A program made the translations under genes and the position numbers. A stretch of 64,000 nucleotides of DNA from Mycobacterium sp. 1164966.3. GTDB taxonomy: Bacteria; Actinomycetota; Actinomycetes; Mycobacteriales; Mycobacteriaceae. How positions within the stretch are numbered: position 1 is the stretch's first letter; every line of letters begins with the position of its first letter. The DNA lies in NCBI RefSeq assembly GCF_001665395.1, contig NZ_LZSG01000047.1:1-64000 (forward strand). The letters are read 5' to 3'. The notes under the pieces were generated by a model. That model was not told the DNA's origin and searched no databases. It saw only the letters and a program-made list of their open reading frames with translations. This document shows, piece after piece, positions 18,001-27,700 of the stretch.

Positions 18001-20172
18001 CTCACCGTCAGCGGCAAGCTGGACAAGCGGGCGCTGCCGGCGCCGACACCGGTCGCGGTTCGTCGTTACCGCGAGCCCGCTACGCCCACCGAGCGCCGCA
18101 TGTGCTCGATCTTCGCCCGCATGTTCGGATGGGACCGAATCGGCGCCGAAGACTCGTTCTTCGGACTGGGCGGGCATTCACTGCTGGCGGCGCGGCTGGT
18201 GGCACAGATCCGCGCGGAGTTCGGGGTGGAGCTGACCGTGCGCGCCGTGTTCGACACCCCGACTCCGGCCGGTTTGGCCGCTCGGCTGGTCGAACAGTTC
18301 CGCTCGGAATTCGACATCGACCTGGACGAGATCGACGAGATCGACGAGCTCTACGACGGAGCCGAATTCACTGACGACGGGCCGCTCGACGCCTCCTACA
18401 CCTCGCAGCCGGGCCGTCCGCAGCTTGCCGGGACCGTCCGTTCAGAGCGGCTCCCGTTGTCCTACTCGCAGCTCGCGATGTGGTTCCAGTACCGGATGGA
18501 AGGCGCACGCGACGGTTTCAACCTGCCCTTCGCGTTGCGTTTCAGCGGTCCGCTGGACACTGCCGCGCTGACCGAGGCGCTCAACGACGTGGTGGCCCGT
18601 CATGAGGCGTTACGCACCAATTTCGCCGAGTACGAAGGCGTTCCATACCAGTTTGTGCACCCGGAGCTGCGGGTCGAGCTTCCGGTGCTCGACGTGGCCG
18701 CGGAACAATTCGACGAGACGGTGACCGCACTGCGCCGGCACGTGTTCACTCCTGAGGCCGGCCCGCTGCTGACGGGCACGCTGTTGGAACTCGGCGCGGA
18801 AAACCATGTGCTGATGCTGCTGGTCCACCACATCGTGAGTGACCACGCCTCACTCGGCATCGTCTTCGACGACCTCATCACCGCCTACCGTGCGCGGGTG
18901 CGGGGCACGGCGCCGCACTGGCCGGCTCTGCCCATCCAGTTCGCGGATTACGCTCTGTGGCAACGAAGTGCGTTCGACACCGAATGGGGTCAGGCGGAGC
19001 TGGCTTATTGGCGGGAGGCGTTGGCAGGGCTGCCCGACGAGATCTCGGTTGCTTCAGACCGCACCCGCCCGCCGGTGCTCGGCAAACAAGGCACCGTGGT
19101 CACCTTCACCGTGTCTGCGGCGCGCCGCGGAGCACTCACCCAGCTTGCCGAGCAGAACGGCGCCACCGAGTTCATGGTTTACCAGGCTGTGCTTGCGGTA
19201 TTGCTGCACAAGCTCGGTGGCGGCGCGGACATCCCGGTCGGCAGCCCGGTCGCATCGCGGATCGATTCGGCGACCCATCATCTGATCGGTCTGTTCGCCA
19301 ACATGGTCGTGCTGCGCAACGACCTATCCGGCGATCCAAGTCCGCGCATCATGATCGCGCGCAGCCGGGATGCGGTGCTGGACGCGTTCGCACATCAGGA
19401 ATTGCCGATCGAGCGCTTGGTCGAGGCCCTCAACCCGCCACGTTCGCGATCCCGAAACCCGTTGTTCCAACACATGCTTCACTTCCGCGGCGAGGACTGG
19501 GCGCTGGTTCCGCGTGACCTCATCGGCGAAACAACCGTCGTACCGCTTCGGATGGACTTCGAGGTGTCGCTGCTGGACCTCGACCTCGGCATGGCCGTGA
19601 CGCCGGACGGCGAGCTCGACGTGCGGGTGGTGGCCAATGCCGATCTCTACCAAGCCGACACCGTTGCGCTCATCGCCGATGCCCTCGACAGCACGCTCGA
19701 CGCCTTCGCGACGACGCCAGACGTTCGGGTGTCCACGCTGGAGTTGCTGCGCGCGGGGGACATGGCGAAGCTGCTGGCTTCACCGAGGCCGGTTCCGCCG
19801 CGTCCGCAACCCGTCGTCGGTGGTTCGGCGGAAAATTCGGAAACCCTGCGGACACTCATCGGGTTGCTGGAGGAGTTGCTGGACATCGCCGGTGTGGATG
19901 CCGAGGACAACTTCTTCGCCCTCGGCGGCGACAGCATCATCTCGATTAAATGGTCCGCTCAGGCCAATGCGCAAGGGCTGCCGTTGACGCCGCCCATGGT
20001 GTTCGAGCACCTGACGATCGCCGAGTTGGCCGCCGCAGTCGATGCCGCCGCGGATCAACCTGTGGCCGTTGAGGGTTCGGCACCGGTGCAGGACTACACG
20101 CCGATGAGTGCCTCGGGCCTGAGCCCCGATGCGCTGGCCGATCTCACCGCATCATGGCACCAGCAGTCGTGA
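15070..20172 (+). CDS. mbtE: mycobactin NRPS MbtE (C-A-T-C-T)
   Basis: A 1700-residue peptide synthetase expected to incorporate lysine in mycobactin. Order of domains: condensation (about 40-460), adenylation (about 490-1000; YTSGSTGKPKG, NHYGPTE, YRSGDLV, LTVSGKLDKRALP), carrier (LGGHSLL, Ser1037), second condensation (about 1140-1560) and second carrier (LGGDSII, Ser1622). The C-domain active sites read HHISWDD and HHIVSDH, so the last Gly of HHxxxDG is replaced in both. Length is near M. tuberculosis MbtE (1682). The ATG at 15070 is preferred over TTG 15052 and GTG 15067; an AAGGG site lies about 11 bases upstream. A 15-base tandem duplication sits in the A domain. It is first of the mbtE-mbtF-mbtB operon. 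Confidence 0.92.
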   Translation: MADDAKTLQERRRELLRRRVAESGLAAGGRIAQPRVCAGERYPLSAGQRRMWFLQTMDPTDSTLNICVAYQLKGALDEARLHAAFQTVAGRHAILRTSYGVDSEGEPYQVFSDDVEITWQARDLTDLPDPDRDQRIEALARDEFGRPFDLIDDSPLRLTLIRADAEEFVLLLVVHHISWDDDSWAVLAQDLSAAYNGRQPGRPDDQVPQYVAAEVLDAPAEPTIADVGYWADILRPLPEPLQLPGVAPAHPSRQAHRRSTALPAELFGRVEDFARAHSASPFMVLLAAYAVLVRRYTGAPDFLISVPVTDRRAAAEGAIGYFGNTLLLRMATRSTDTFTFLVGAVRETCLGGFAHQAVGIDRVVREANPERMGHDGMDQLVRLGFSMRKGATGFTLDGVTVRQLELGAVTAHVPLALSVVLDTQVLIEFEYQTDVLNSALVEQMLTHYVQLLDNALAQPQRRLTSLDMLGSGERETVLAQSHGELVDIPATTIVALLEDAAIAAPDATALVSGEAELTYAELHRRSNRLARWLIGQGFGTEDIVGLRMTTSFDFIVAMLAVLKSGAAYLPIDPAYPADRIDYLMTDARPTTVIGPQEFSTAHTAAAQLSDAPVTDDDRVRPLRPENLAYVIYTSGSTGKPKGVAVSHRAIAEHIECFVAEWSMTAEDRLLQSSSVSFDASLSDILIPLTLGATLVVPKPDAFGDIAYVAGLISRHGVTVLHMVPSMLSTVLLMPQVLGVDAWRQLRHVPVGGEALAGEVAEKFIGYFDAQLRNHYGPTEAVVCATHMDVKGSDVKGSHGARVVPIGAPNRNVYAYVLDEELQPVPAEVIGELYLGGVQLARGYLGRPGLTAQRFVADPFNPGMRLYRSGDLVRRNISGDLEFVGRADEQVKVRGFRIELGEVESVIAAHPAVRHCLVVTEENEAGPMLAAYLVPVTDQQSGFASPADLDLDAIRAHAASVLPEYMVPTAFAVIPEIPLTVSGKLDKRALPAPTPVAVRRYREPATPTERRMCSIFARMFGWDRIGAEDSFFGLGGHSLLAARLVAQIRAEFGVELTVRAVFDTPTPAGLAARLVEQFRSEFDIDLDEIDEIDELYDGAEFTDDGPLDASYTSQPGRPQLAGTVRSERLPLSYSQLAMWFQYRMEGARDGFNLPFALRFSGPLDTAALTEALNDVVARHEALRTNFAEYEGVPYQFVHPELRVELPVLDVAAEQFDETVTALRRHVFTPEAGPLLTGTLLELGAENHVLMLLVHHIVSDHASLGIVFDDLITAYRARVRGTAPHWPALPIQFADYALWQRSAFDTEWGQAELAYWREALAGLPDEISVASDRTRPPVLGKQGTVVTFTVSAARRGALTQLAEQNGATEFMVYQAVLAVLLHKLGGGADIPVGSPVASRIDSATHHLIGLFANMVVLRNDLSGDPSPRIMIARSRDAVLDAFAHQELPIERLVEALNPPRSRSRNPLFQHMLHFRGEDWALVPRDLIGETTVVPLRMDFEVSLLDLDLGMAVTPDGELDVRVVANADLYQADTVALIADALDSTLDAFATTPDVRVSTLELLRAGDMAKLLASPRPVPPRPQPVVGGSAENSETLRTLIGLLEELLDIAGVDAEDNFFALGGDSIISIKWSAQANAQGLPLTPPMVFEHLTIAELAAAVDAAADQPVAVEGSAPVQDYTPMSASGLSPDALADLTASWHQQS
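17431..17460 (+). repeat. 15-base tandem duplication inside mbtE
   Basis: GACGTCAAGGGATCA occurs twice in direct succession, adding DVKGS-DVKGS to a surface-loop position of the MbtE adenylation domain after the NHYGPTE motif. It keeps the frame. It looks like a recent slippage duplication. Confidence 0.85.
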
Positions 20173-23100
20173 CTGATGTGAGGCGGGCGCCGGCACCGAT
20201 CGAGGACGTTCTTGCCCTCAGCCCGCTACAGGAAGGCTTGTTCGCGCTCTACCGGCTGGCCGAGGACAGCATCGACCTGTACAGCATGCAGTTCGTGGTC
20301 GATGTCGACGGGCCGCTCGACACCGATCTGCTGCGCCGCAGTGCGCAGGCGATGCTGGTCCGGCACCCGAATCTGCGCGCCGCGTTCTGGGATCGTGACG
20401 TTCCCAGGCCGGTGCAGGTGGTGCCGGCACAAGCCGAGCTGCCGTGGTCCGAACGGATCGCAACGCCAAGCGAATTCGACGCCATCGCCCGCTCGGAGCG
20501 GCGCCGCCCGTTTGACTTGAGCCGCGGCCCCGCTTTGCGGGTCGTGCTGCTCACCGTGCCGGGTGAGACGCGGCGCCGACTGATCTTCACCGCGCACCAC
20601 ATTCTGGTCGACGGTTGGGCACTTGCGGTGTTCTTCACCGAGATGCTGGCCGTGTATCGGGCGGGCGGATCGGCCGACGGGCTACCGCCGCCACATCCCT
20701 ACCGCGACTACATCGTCTGGCTCGCCGGGCAAGACCGAAGCGCCGCGATCGCGAGGTGGACGCAATATCTGCAGGGCGTTTCCGGACCGCTCATGGTCGC
20801 CGACACCGGCGCAGTCAAAGGAGCTCCCGGTGACGCGGTGCCGGACAAGACGCAACTGCTGTTGCCCGCGACCGACACGGCACGGTTGCGGGAATGGGCG
20901 GGCCGCAACGGCTTCACGCTCAACACTGCGGTGCTTTTTGGCTGGGCCGTCGTGCTGGGCCGGCTGACCGGTCGTCGCGACGTCGTGTTCGGCACCATCG
21001 TCTCCGGCCGTCCGGAGAGCCTGCCCGGGGTGGAAACCATGGTCGGGTTGTTCATCAACACCGTGCCGGTCGTGCACCGGCTGAGCGGCACAACCTCGGT
21101 GGTCGAGCAGGGCGCGCGGTTGCAGCGCGAGTTGTCGGCCATGCGTGACATCGGGTACCTCAGCCTGTCGGAGGTACAGCGCGAACATGGCCGCGGAGCT
21201 CTGTTCGACTCGCTCTTCGTATTCGAAAACGCCCCGATCGAAGACGCAATACGCCCCGTCAGCATACCTGACGGCACGCGTTTTCATCCGGTCGAGATGG
21301 AAAGCCTGACGCACTACCCATTGACGGTCGTCTCACACCTCAGCGACGACGCGCTGGTGGTGCTTGTCGAGGCGATTCGCGAAGCGCTGCCGCACCTTTC
21401 GCCGGCAGCGATAGGTGAGCGGCTGCTGGCCGTGCTGCGGCAGCTGCCCGATGTCGGCGACCAGACGCCCGATGTGCTGGATGTTCTCACCGCGGCTGAG
21501 CGCGCCGAATTCCGCCATCTCGCCGCACTACCGCTGCCGGCTGTGCAGAGCGGCACCGTGTGGGAGGCGTTCGAGCGGCAGGTGTACGCCACTCCGGACG
21601 CCGAAGCGCTCAGCACCTCCGGTGGCGAGCGCTACAGCTACGTCGAATTACACCGGGAGGCAGCGCGGCTCGCGTGCGCATTGGCGGAGCGCGGGATAGG
21701 GCCAGAAGATGTCGTCGCGCTGTTGCTGCCACGTTCAGCCCGGTCCATTGTCGCGATCCTGGCCGTGCTCGCTACCGGCGGCGCCTATCTGCCGGTCGAT
21801 ATCACGCTGCCAGATGCGCGCATCGAATCCATTCTCCACCAAGCGAATCCGGCGCTTGCCATCACCGTGGCCGACCACGCACATGTGGCTGTAGCCGGTA
21901 GCCGCACGTTGGTGCTCGACGAACCCGCTGTGGCCGAGCGCATTTCGCGCTACACTGCCGTCGCGCCAACAGTGCGACGTCATCCCGAGCACAGCGCGTA
22001 TGTCATCTTCACCTCCGGTTCCACCGGCGAGCCCAAGGGCGTCATCGGCACCAATTCCGCGCTGCTCAGCTATTTCGCGGACCACCGCGAGCGTGTCTAC
22101 CGCCCCGCCGCAGCACGGCTGGGCCGCCTGTTGCGTATCGCGCACGCCTGGTCGTTGAGCTTCGACGCCTCGTGGCAGCCCATGGTCGGACTGCTCGACG
22201 GTCATGGGCTGCACCTGTTCGACGCCGAAGAGATGCGCGACGCGGACCGGCTGGTGAAAGGCATTGCCGCATACCGGATCGACATGATCGACACCACCCC
22301 GTCGATGTTGGTGCAACTCGCAGCCGCTGGACTCTTGGAACAGGACTTGACGGTGCTGGCCCTTGGGGGCGAGGCGATCGACACCGCGCTGTGGGGTCGG
22401 TTGCGCGGGCTGTCCGGCACCGAGATCTACAACTGCTACGGGCCCACCGAGATGACGGTCGAGGCGGTGGTGGCACCGGTCAACGAGTACCCGGCACCGA
22501 CGATCGGCACCACCAACGCCGGAACGTTCGGCTATGTCCTGGATTCCGCGCTGCGGGTGGTGCCCGACGGAGTGGTGGGCGAACTCTATCTGTCCGGTGC
22601 GCAACTTGCCCGTGGCTACGCCGCTAAGCCCGCGATGACCGCGGCCCGCTTTGTGGCCGACCCGACGCGCCCGGGCCAGCGCATGTACCGCACCGGCGAC
22701 CTGGTGCGTCGCCTGCCCCACGGTGGTTACGCGTACCTGGGACGAAGCGACACACAGGTCAAGATTCGCGGCTACCGCGTCGAGATCGGCGAAATCGAAG
22801 CCGCTCTACGCGGCCAGCCCCAGGTGCACGACGCAGCGGTTGCCGTCCTGCGTCGGGAGAACGGCGCCATCCTGGTGGGCTTCGTTGTGTGGCAACAGGA
22901 TCAGGCCGGTGACCTGCTGGGGCTGCGTGCCGCGCTGAGCGAGCGTCTGCCGTTGTACATGGTCCCGGCGCGGATCGTGGCGCTGCCTGCGCTTCCGGTG
23001 AACGCCAACGGCAAACTGGATGGCCACGCCCTGGATCTGCTGGCCGATCAGGCGCTGGCGCAGATTGCCGGTGACGCGGCGGCGTCGGCGTCTACCGATA

Positions 23101-24755
23101 CCGAGCGATCGTTGGCTGAGATATTCGCCGAGCAGTTCAACGGCGTGACACCGCACGTCGACGACGACTTCTTCGCCCTCGGCCTGGACAGCATCGTGGC
23201 GATCTCGTTGGTACACAAGGCGCGTCGACGCGGTCTGTCGTTGAGTCCGCGGATGATTTTCACTGCGCCGACGATCCGCCAGCTCGCGGCCCTGGTCGAT
23301 GCGGCAGACCGCTCAGACGAGACGGGCCAGGCAGCGGATTACGGTGAGGTGCTGCCGCTTCCGATGGTGTCTTGGCTGTACGAGTACGGAAATTTCCGCC
23401 GCTTCACCCATACCGTCCTGCTGCGGCTGCCCGCCCAAATCGACCGTTCCGCAATCGAGTTGATGCTGCAGTTAGTGCTCGACGGGCACGACACCCTGCG
23501 ATCGATCCTCACCGACACCGCCCAGGGACCGCGGTTGATGACCCGCGAACCGGGTGTTGTCAACGCCGCCGAGCTGCTGACCGAGGTGGAGCTCGCTGAC
23601 TCCAGCAACACCGAATTAGCAGCGGCTGTCGGGTATTCCGCACGCAAGGTTACCGAAGATATCGATCCGTACGCGGGCGCGATGGTTCGGGCGGTGTGGT
23701 TCTCCGGCACGCGACGGCCGGCGCTGCTTATCACCGCTCACCACCTGGCGGTCGACGTCGTCTCGTGGCACATCATGCTCGGCGACATGATGGCAGCGTG
23801 GCGTTCGCTGCAAGCCGGTCGTCCGCCAACGACGTTGCCCGAGTTCACTTCTTATCGCCGTTGGTCGGAGCTGATGTGGCAGCGGGCCGCCACGGCGGAG
23901 GTGCGGGCTCAGCGCGAGCATTGGATCGCGCAGGTCCGCGATCCCGACCCGGCATTGGGTGTGCGCCATCCGGATCCGACGAGCGATTCGTGGTCCACGC
24001 TGCAAGTCACGTCGGTGACCACTCCGGCCGCAGACACCGAAAGAGTCCTGACCACCCTGGGCAGGGACGGCGGAATGCGCGAACTCCTGCTGGCCGCGAC
24101 GACCATCGCCGTTGCCAGCTGGCGCCGCGAACGTGGTCAGGGCCCGGCAGCGGGCACGCTTGTCGCCCTGGAGGGCCACGGCCGCGCCGACGCGGTGCTG
24201 GACACCGACACCACTAACACCGTCGGGTGGTTCACCACCGCCTTCCCCGTTCGGCTCGGCACGGGGGCGGCCGCGCTCGACATCGAACAGGCCGAAGCCG
24301 ATCCGCTGGCAGCCCGGGCGCTGCTGGACTCGGTGGCGACCCAACTCGACGCGATCCCGAACGACGGCTTGGACTATGGACTGCTTCGTTATGTCGAGCG
24401 GGTACCCGAATTGCGCTGCGGCGCCGAGCCGCAGATCCATTTCGGCTACCTGGGTCGTCTTGACCTCACCGGTGCCTTGAACCAGCCCGACTCCTGGTCG
24501 CTGCTTACCGGACCTGCACTTGACGCGCTACCGGTCGATCCGGAACCGGATCTGCCACTGCGCTTTGCGCTCAACATCAGCGTGCTTGTCGGAGCGACGT
24601 CCGAAGGCACGCAACTGATCACCAACTGGCGATGGAGTGATGCGCTGTTCGAACCCGGCGACATTGACCGGCTGGCGCAGTACTGGCAACGCGGAATCGC
24701 CGTGCTCATCGGCAAGACAGCCGGGGGCCAGGAAGGATCCGCATGGAGCCGCTGA
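20154..24755 (+). CDS. mbtF: mycobactin NRPS MbtF (C-A-T-E)
   Basis: A 1533-residue peptide synthetase expected to add the terminal lysine that forms the cobactin ring. It has a condensation domain (HHILVDG, about residue 146), an adenylation domain (FTSGSTGEPKG, NCYGPTE, YRTGDLV, NANGKLDGHA), a carrier domain (LGLDSIV, Ser1013), and a C-terminal domain with HHLAVDVVSWHIM, LEGHGRADAV, TVGWFTTAFP and GYLGRL, which are epimerisation-domain signatures. I choose the ATG at 20154, which overlaps mbtE by 19 bases and whose product aligns with the start of M. tuberculosis MbtF. A GTG at 20169 (GTGA overlap with the mbtE stop) is an alternative. It overlaps mbtB by 13 bases. Confidence 0.92.
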   Translation: MAPAVVTDVRRAPAPIEDVLALSPLQEGLFALYRLAEDSIDLYSMQFVVDVDGPLDTDLLRRSAQAMLVRHPNLRAAFWDRDVPRPVQVVPAQAELPWSERIATPSEFDAIARSERRRPFDLSRGPALRVVLLTVPGETRRRLIFTAHHILVDGWALAVFFTEMLAVYRAGGSADGLPPPHPYRDYIVWLAGQDRSAAIARWTQYLQGVSGPLMVADTGAVKGAPGDAVPDKTQLLLPATDTARLREWAGRNGFTLNTAVLFGWAVVLGRLTGRRDVVFGTIVSGRPESLPGVETMVGLFINTVPVVHRLSGTTSVVEQGARLQRELSAMRDIGYLSLSEVQREHGRGALFDSLFVFENAPIEDAIRPVSIPDGTRFHPVEMESLTHYPLTVVSHLSDDALVVLVEAIREALPHLSPAAIGERLLAVLRQLPDVGDQTPDVLDVLTAAERAEFRHLAALPLPAVQSGTVWEAFERQVYATPDAEALSTSGGERYSYVELHREAARLACALAERGIGPEDVVALLLPRSARSIVAILAVLATGGAYLPVDITLPDARIESILHQANPALAITVADHAHVAVAGSRTLVLDEPAVAERISRYTAVAPTVRRHPEHSAYVIFTSGSTGEPKGVIGTNSALLSYFADHRERVYRPAAARLGRLLRIAHAWSLSFDASWQPMVGLLDGHGLHLFDAEEMRDADRLVKGIAAYRIDMIDTTPSMLVQLAAAGLLEQDLTVLALGGEAIDTALWGRLRGLSGTEIYNCYGPTEMTVEAVVAPVNEYPAPTIGTTNAGTFGYVLDSALRVVPDGVVGELYLSGAQLARGYAAKPAMTAARFVADPTRPGQRMYRTGDLVRRLPHGGYAYLGRSDTQVKIRGYRVEIGEIEAALRGQPQVHDAAVAVLRRENGAILVGFVVWQQDQAGDLLGLRAALSERLPLYMVPARIVALPALPVNANGKLDGHALDLLADQALAQIAGDAAASASTDTERSLAEIFAEQFNGVTPHVDDDFFALGLDSIVAISLVHKARRRGLSLSPRMIFTAPTIRQLAALVDAADRSDETGQAADYGEVLPLPMVSWLYEYGNFRRFTHTVLLRLPAQIDRSAIELMLQLVLDGHDTLRSILTDTAQGPRLMTREPGVVNAAELLTEVELADSSNTELAAAVGYSARKVTEDIDPYAGAMVRAVWFSGTRRPALLITAHHLAVDVVSWHIMLGDMMAAWRSLQAGRPPTTLPEFTSYRRWSELMWQRAATAEVRAQREHWIAQVRDPDPALGVRHPDPTSDSWSTLQVTSVTTPAADTERVLTTLGRDGGMRELLLAATTIAVASWRRERGQGPAAGTLVALEGHGRADAVLDTDTTNTVGWFTTAFPVRLGTGAAALDIEQAEADPLAARALLDSVATQLDAIPNDGLDYGLLRYVERVPELRCGAEPQIHFGYLGRLDLTGALNQPDSWSLLTGPALDALPVDPEPDLPLRFALNISVLVGATSEGTQLITNWRWSDALFEPGDIDRLAQYWQRGIAVLIGKTAGGQEGSAWSR

Positions 24756-27700
24756 AGCAGCAGCCTCAATCGCGTCGACAGATCAGCCGGGACGAGGTCA
24801 GGGCGACGGTTGCGGCCCAACTCGGTTGCTCGGCTGCACAAGTCGCTGACCACGACGACCTGATCCAGCTGGGTCTGAACTCCATCCGCATGATGGCGCT
24901 GGCTGGAGAGTGGCGCAAACACGGGGCCACGATCACTTTCGCGGAACTGGCAGCTAGCCCGACGGTCGAGTCCTGGCACGGCCTCCTGTGCACCGGCGAG
25001 GCGCACGAACTGCTAAGCGCGACAGACCCGGTCGAAGCGGTGCAGTCCGATCGCGAAGCGGTAGCCGAAGAAGACCCGTTTCCGCTGGCCACCATGCAGC
25101 ATGCGTACTGGATAGGTCGCTCCGACGAACAGGAACTTGGCGGCGTCGCGGCCCACCTCTACGTCGAATTCGATGGCGGCGACCTCGATCCCGATCGGAT
25201 GAACCGCGCAATTGCTGATCTGGTCGCGGCGCATCCCATGCTGCGCACCCGATTCCTGCCCGACGGAACGCAACAAACAATGCCGCAACCAGGCAGGCCA
25301 GTGTTCGCCGTCGCGGACCTGCGCGGACAGAATTCCGCGACGGTGGAATCCGCGCTGGCGGAGTTGCGCGACCGTAAAACCCACCAGTGCTTGGCGATCG
25401 AAGACGCTCAGGTCATCGATATCACGCTGAGCCGTTATGACGACGGCTCAGGTGCTATCCGGTCCCGGCTGCATCTGGACATCGACATGCTGGCCGGCGA
25501 TGCCATGAGTTACCGTGTCCTGGTTTCGGATCTGGCGGACCTCTACCGGGGTGCGACGCTGCCCACGCCCGGCTACAGCTATCGGCGTTATCGAACTGAG
25601 CACGCCGAAGACGTCGCGGCACGACAGCGGGACCGGGACTGGTGGCGGCGAAGGTTGGCCGAGATGCCGGGCGCGCCGGAGCTTCCCACAGTCTCGGTCG
25701 GCGAGCGACGGGCGCCGCATCGCACGGTCCGCTACGACCACTGGCTGACACCAGAGGCCAGGCAAAGTCTGGTGGCCGGGGCACACCGGCGCGGGGTGAC
25801 GCCCGCCATGGCCCTGGCCGCGGTGTTCGCGGACACCATCGGTGGCTGGTCGACGCAAAGCCGGTTTTTGATCAATGTGCCATTGTTCCACCGTGATTCG
25901 GTACACCCCGACATCGACCGCGTGGTCGGGGACTTCACCTCGTCGATCATGCTCGAGGTCGACGTCACCGAAAACGTCTCGGTTGTCGACCGGGCCCGGG
26001 CAATTCAGCGCAGCATGTACGAAAGTGGCTCGCACGCCGCCTATTCCGGGCTCGAAGTGCTGCGCGATCTGGGCCGGCACCGGGCTGAGCCAGTCCTGGC
26101 GCCGGTGGTCTTCACCAGTGCGCTTGATCTCGGTGAGCTCTTCGCCGACAACGTGATCCAGACCTTCGGTGAGCCGGTGTGGATCATCTCGCAGGGCCCT
26201 CAGGTGCTGCTCGATGCGCAGCTGACCGAGTTGCGCGGAGGCCTGCTGGTCAACTGGGACGTGCGCGAATCGGCGTTCCCGCCAGGCGTGATAGATGCCA
26301 TGTTCGCCAGCTTCACCGAGGCGGTGGATCGCCTCGCCCAGGGCGATGCCGGCTGGGAGGCAGAGGCGGTGGTGCGATTGCCGGTCGCCCAGGCGGCGGT
26401 GCGCGCGGCGGTCAACGCGACCGACGGTCCGGTCAGCGGACGGTGCCTGCACCAGGGCTTCTTCGAGCACGCGACCGCCGACCCGGACGCGCCCGCGGTG
26501 GTTTCGGACACCGGCGATGTCGAGGTCTGGAGCTACCGGGAACTCGCGCAACGCGCGCTGGCGGTAGCAGGAGCGTTGCATGCCAACGGTGTTCGCACCG
26601 GCGACGCAGTCGCGGTTCAGCTACCCAAAGGGCGCGACCAAGTCGTGGCGGTACTCGGTGTGCTTGCCGCCGGGGCCACGTATGTGCCGATCGGATTCGA
26701 CCAGCCGGAGGGGCGGCGCGCGAAGATCCTTCAGACCGCTGAGATCGTCGCAGCGCTGACGATCGAGGCTAAGACTTGCGAGTTCGGTGGATCGTGTATA
26801 TCCATCGATGCGGCCCGCGATTACCCAGAGCCGTTGCCAGAGCCAATCTTTCCCGATACCGGTGAAATCGCCTACGTGATCTTCACGTCCGGTTCGACCG
26901 GGGTGCCCAAGGGCGTCGACGTGCCGCACAGCGCCGCGATGAACACGATCGATGCCGTGAACGAGTGGTTCGCGGTCGGCAACACAGATCGAGTGCTCGC
27001 ACTGTCCGCCCTGGAGTTCGATGCCTCGGTGTACGACATCTTCGGCATGTTCTCCGCCGGTGGCGCTCTGGTGGCCGTGGATGCCCAGCAGAAGGCCGAT
27101 CCCACCACATGGGTGGAATTGCTACGCCGCCACCGAGTTTCGATCCTCAACTGTGTGCCGAGCATGCTGGACATGATCTTGGAGCTCGGCGGCGATCGGC
27201 TGGGTAACTCGTTACGTGCCGTCACTCTGGGTGGCGACTGGGTGGGCGCCGACTTGGCCCGCAGGCTGGCCAGGCAGGCGCCGGGATGCCGGTTCGCAGG
27301 TCTCGGCGGTGCGACGGAGACGGCCATTCACAACACCATCTGCGAAGTCGGCGAACCGCCGGCGCACTGGGCGACCGTGCCGTTCGGTGTTCCGTTGCGC
27401 AATGTCCGCTGCCGGGTGGTTTCGCCGTCGGGCCGTGACTGCCTCGACTGGGTGCCCGGTGAATTCTGGGTCGGTGGGGCAAACGTCGCCGCCGGTTATC
27501 GCAACGATCCGCAACGTACCGCGCAACGATTCGTCGAGCGCGACGGCATCCGATGGTACAAAACTGGTGACGTGGCCAGGTACTGGCCGGACGGCACCAT
27601 CGAATTCCTCGGCCGCGCAGACAATCAGGTACAGATCCGCGGATACCGGGTCGAACTGGGCGAAGTGGAAAGCGCGCTGCGCACGGTACGCGGGGTGCGC

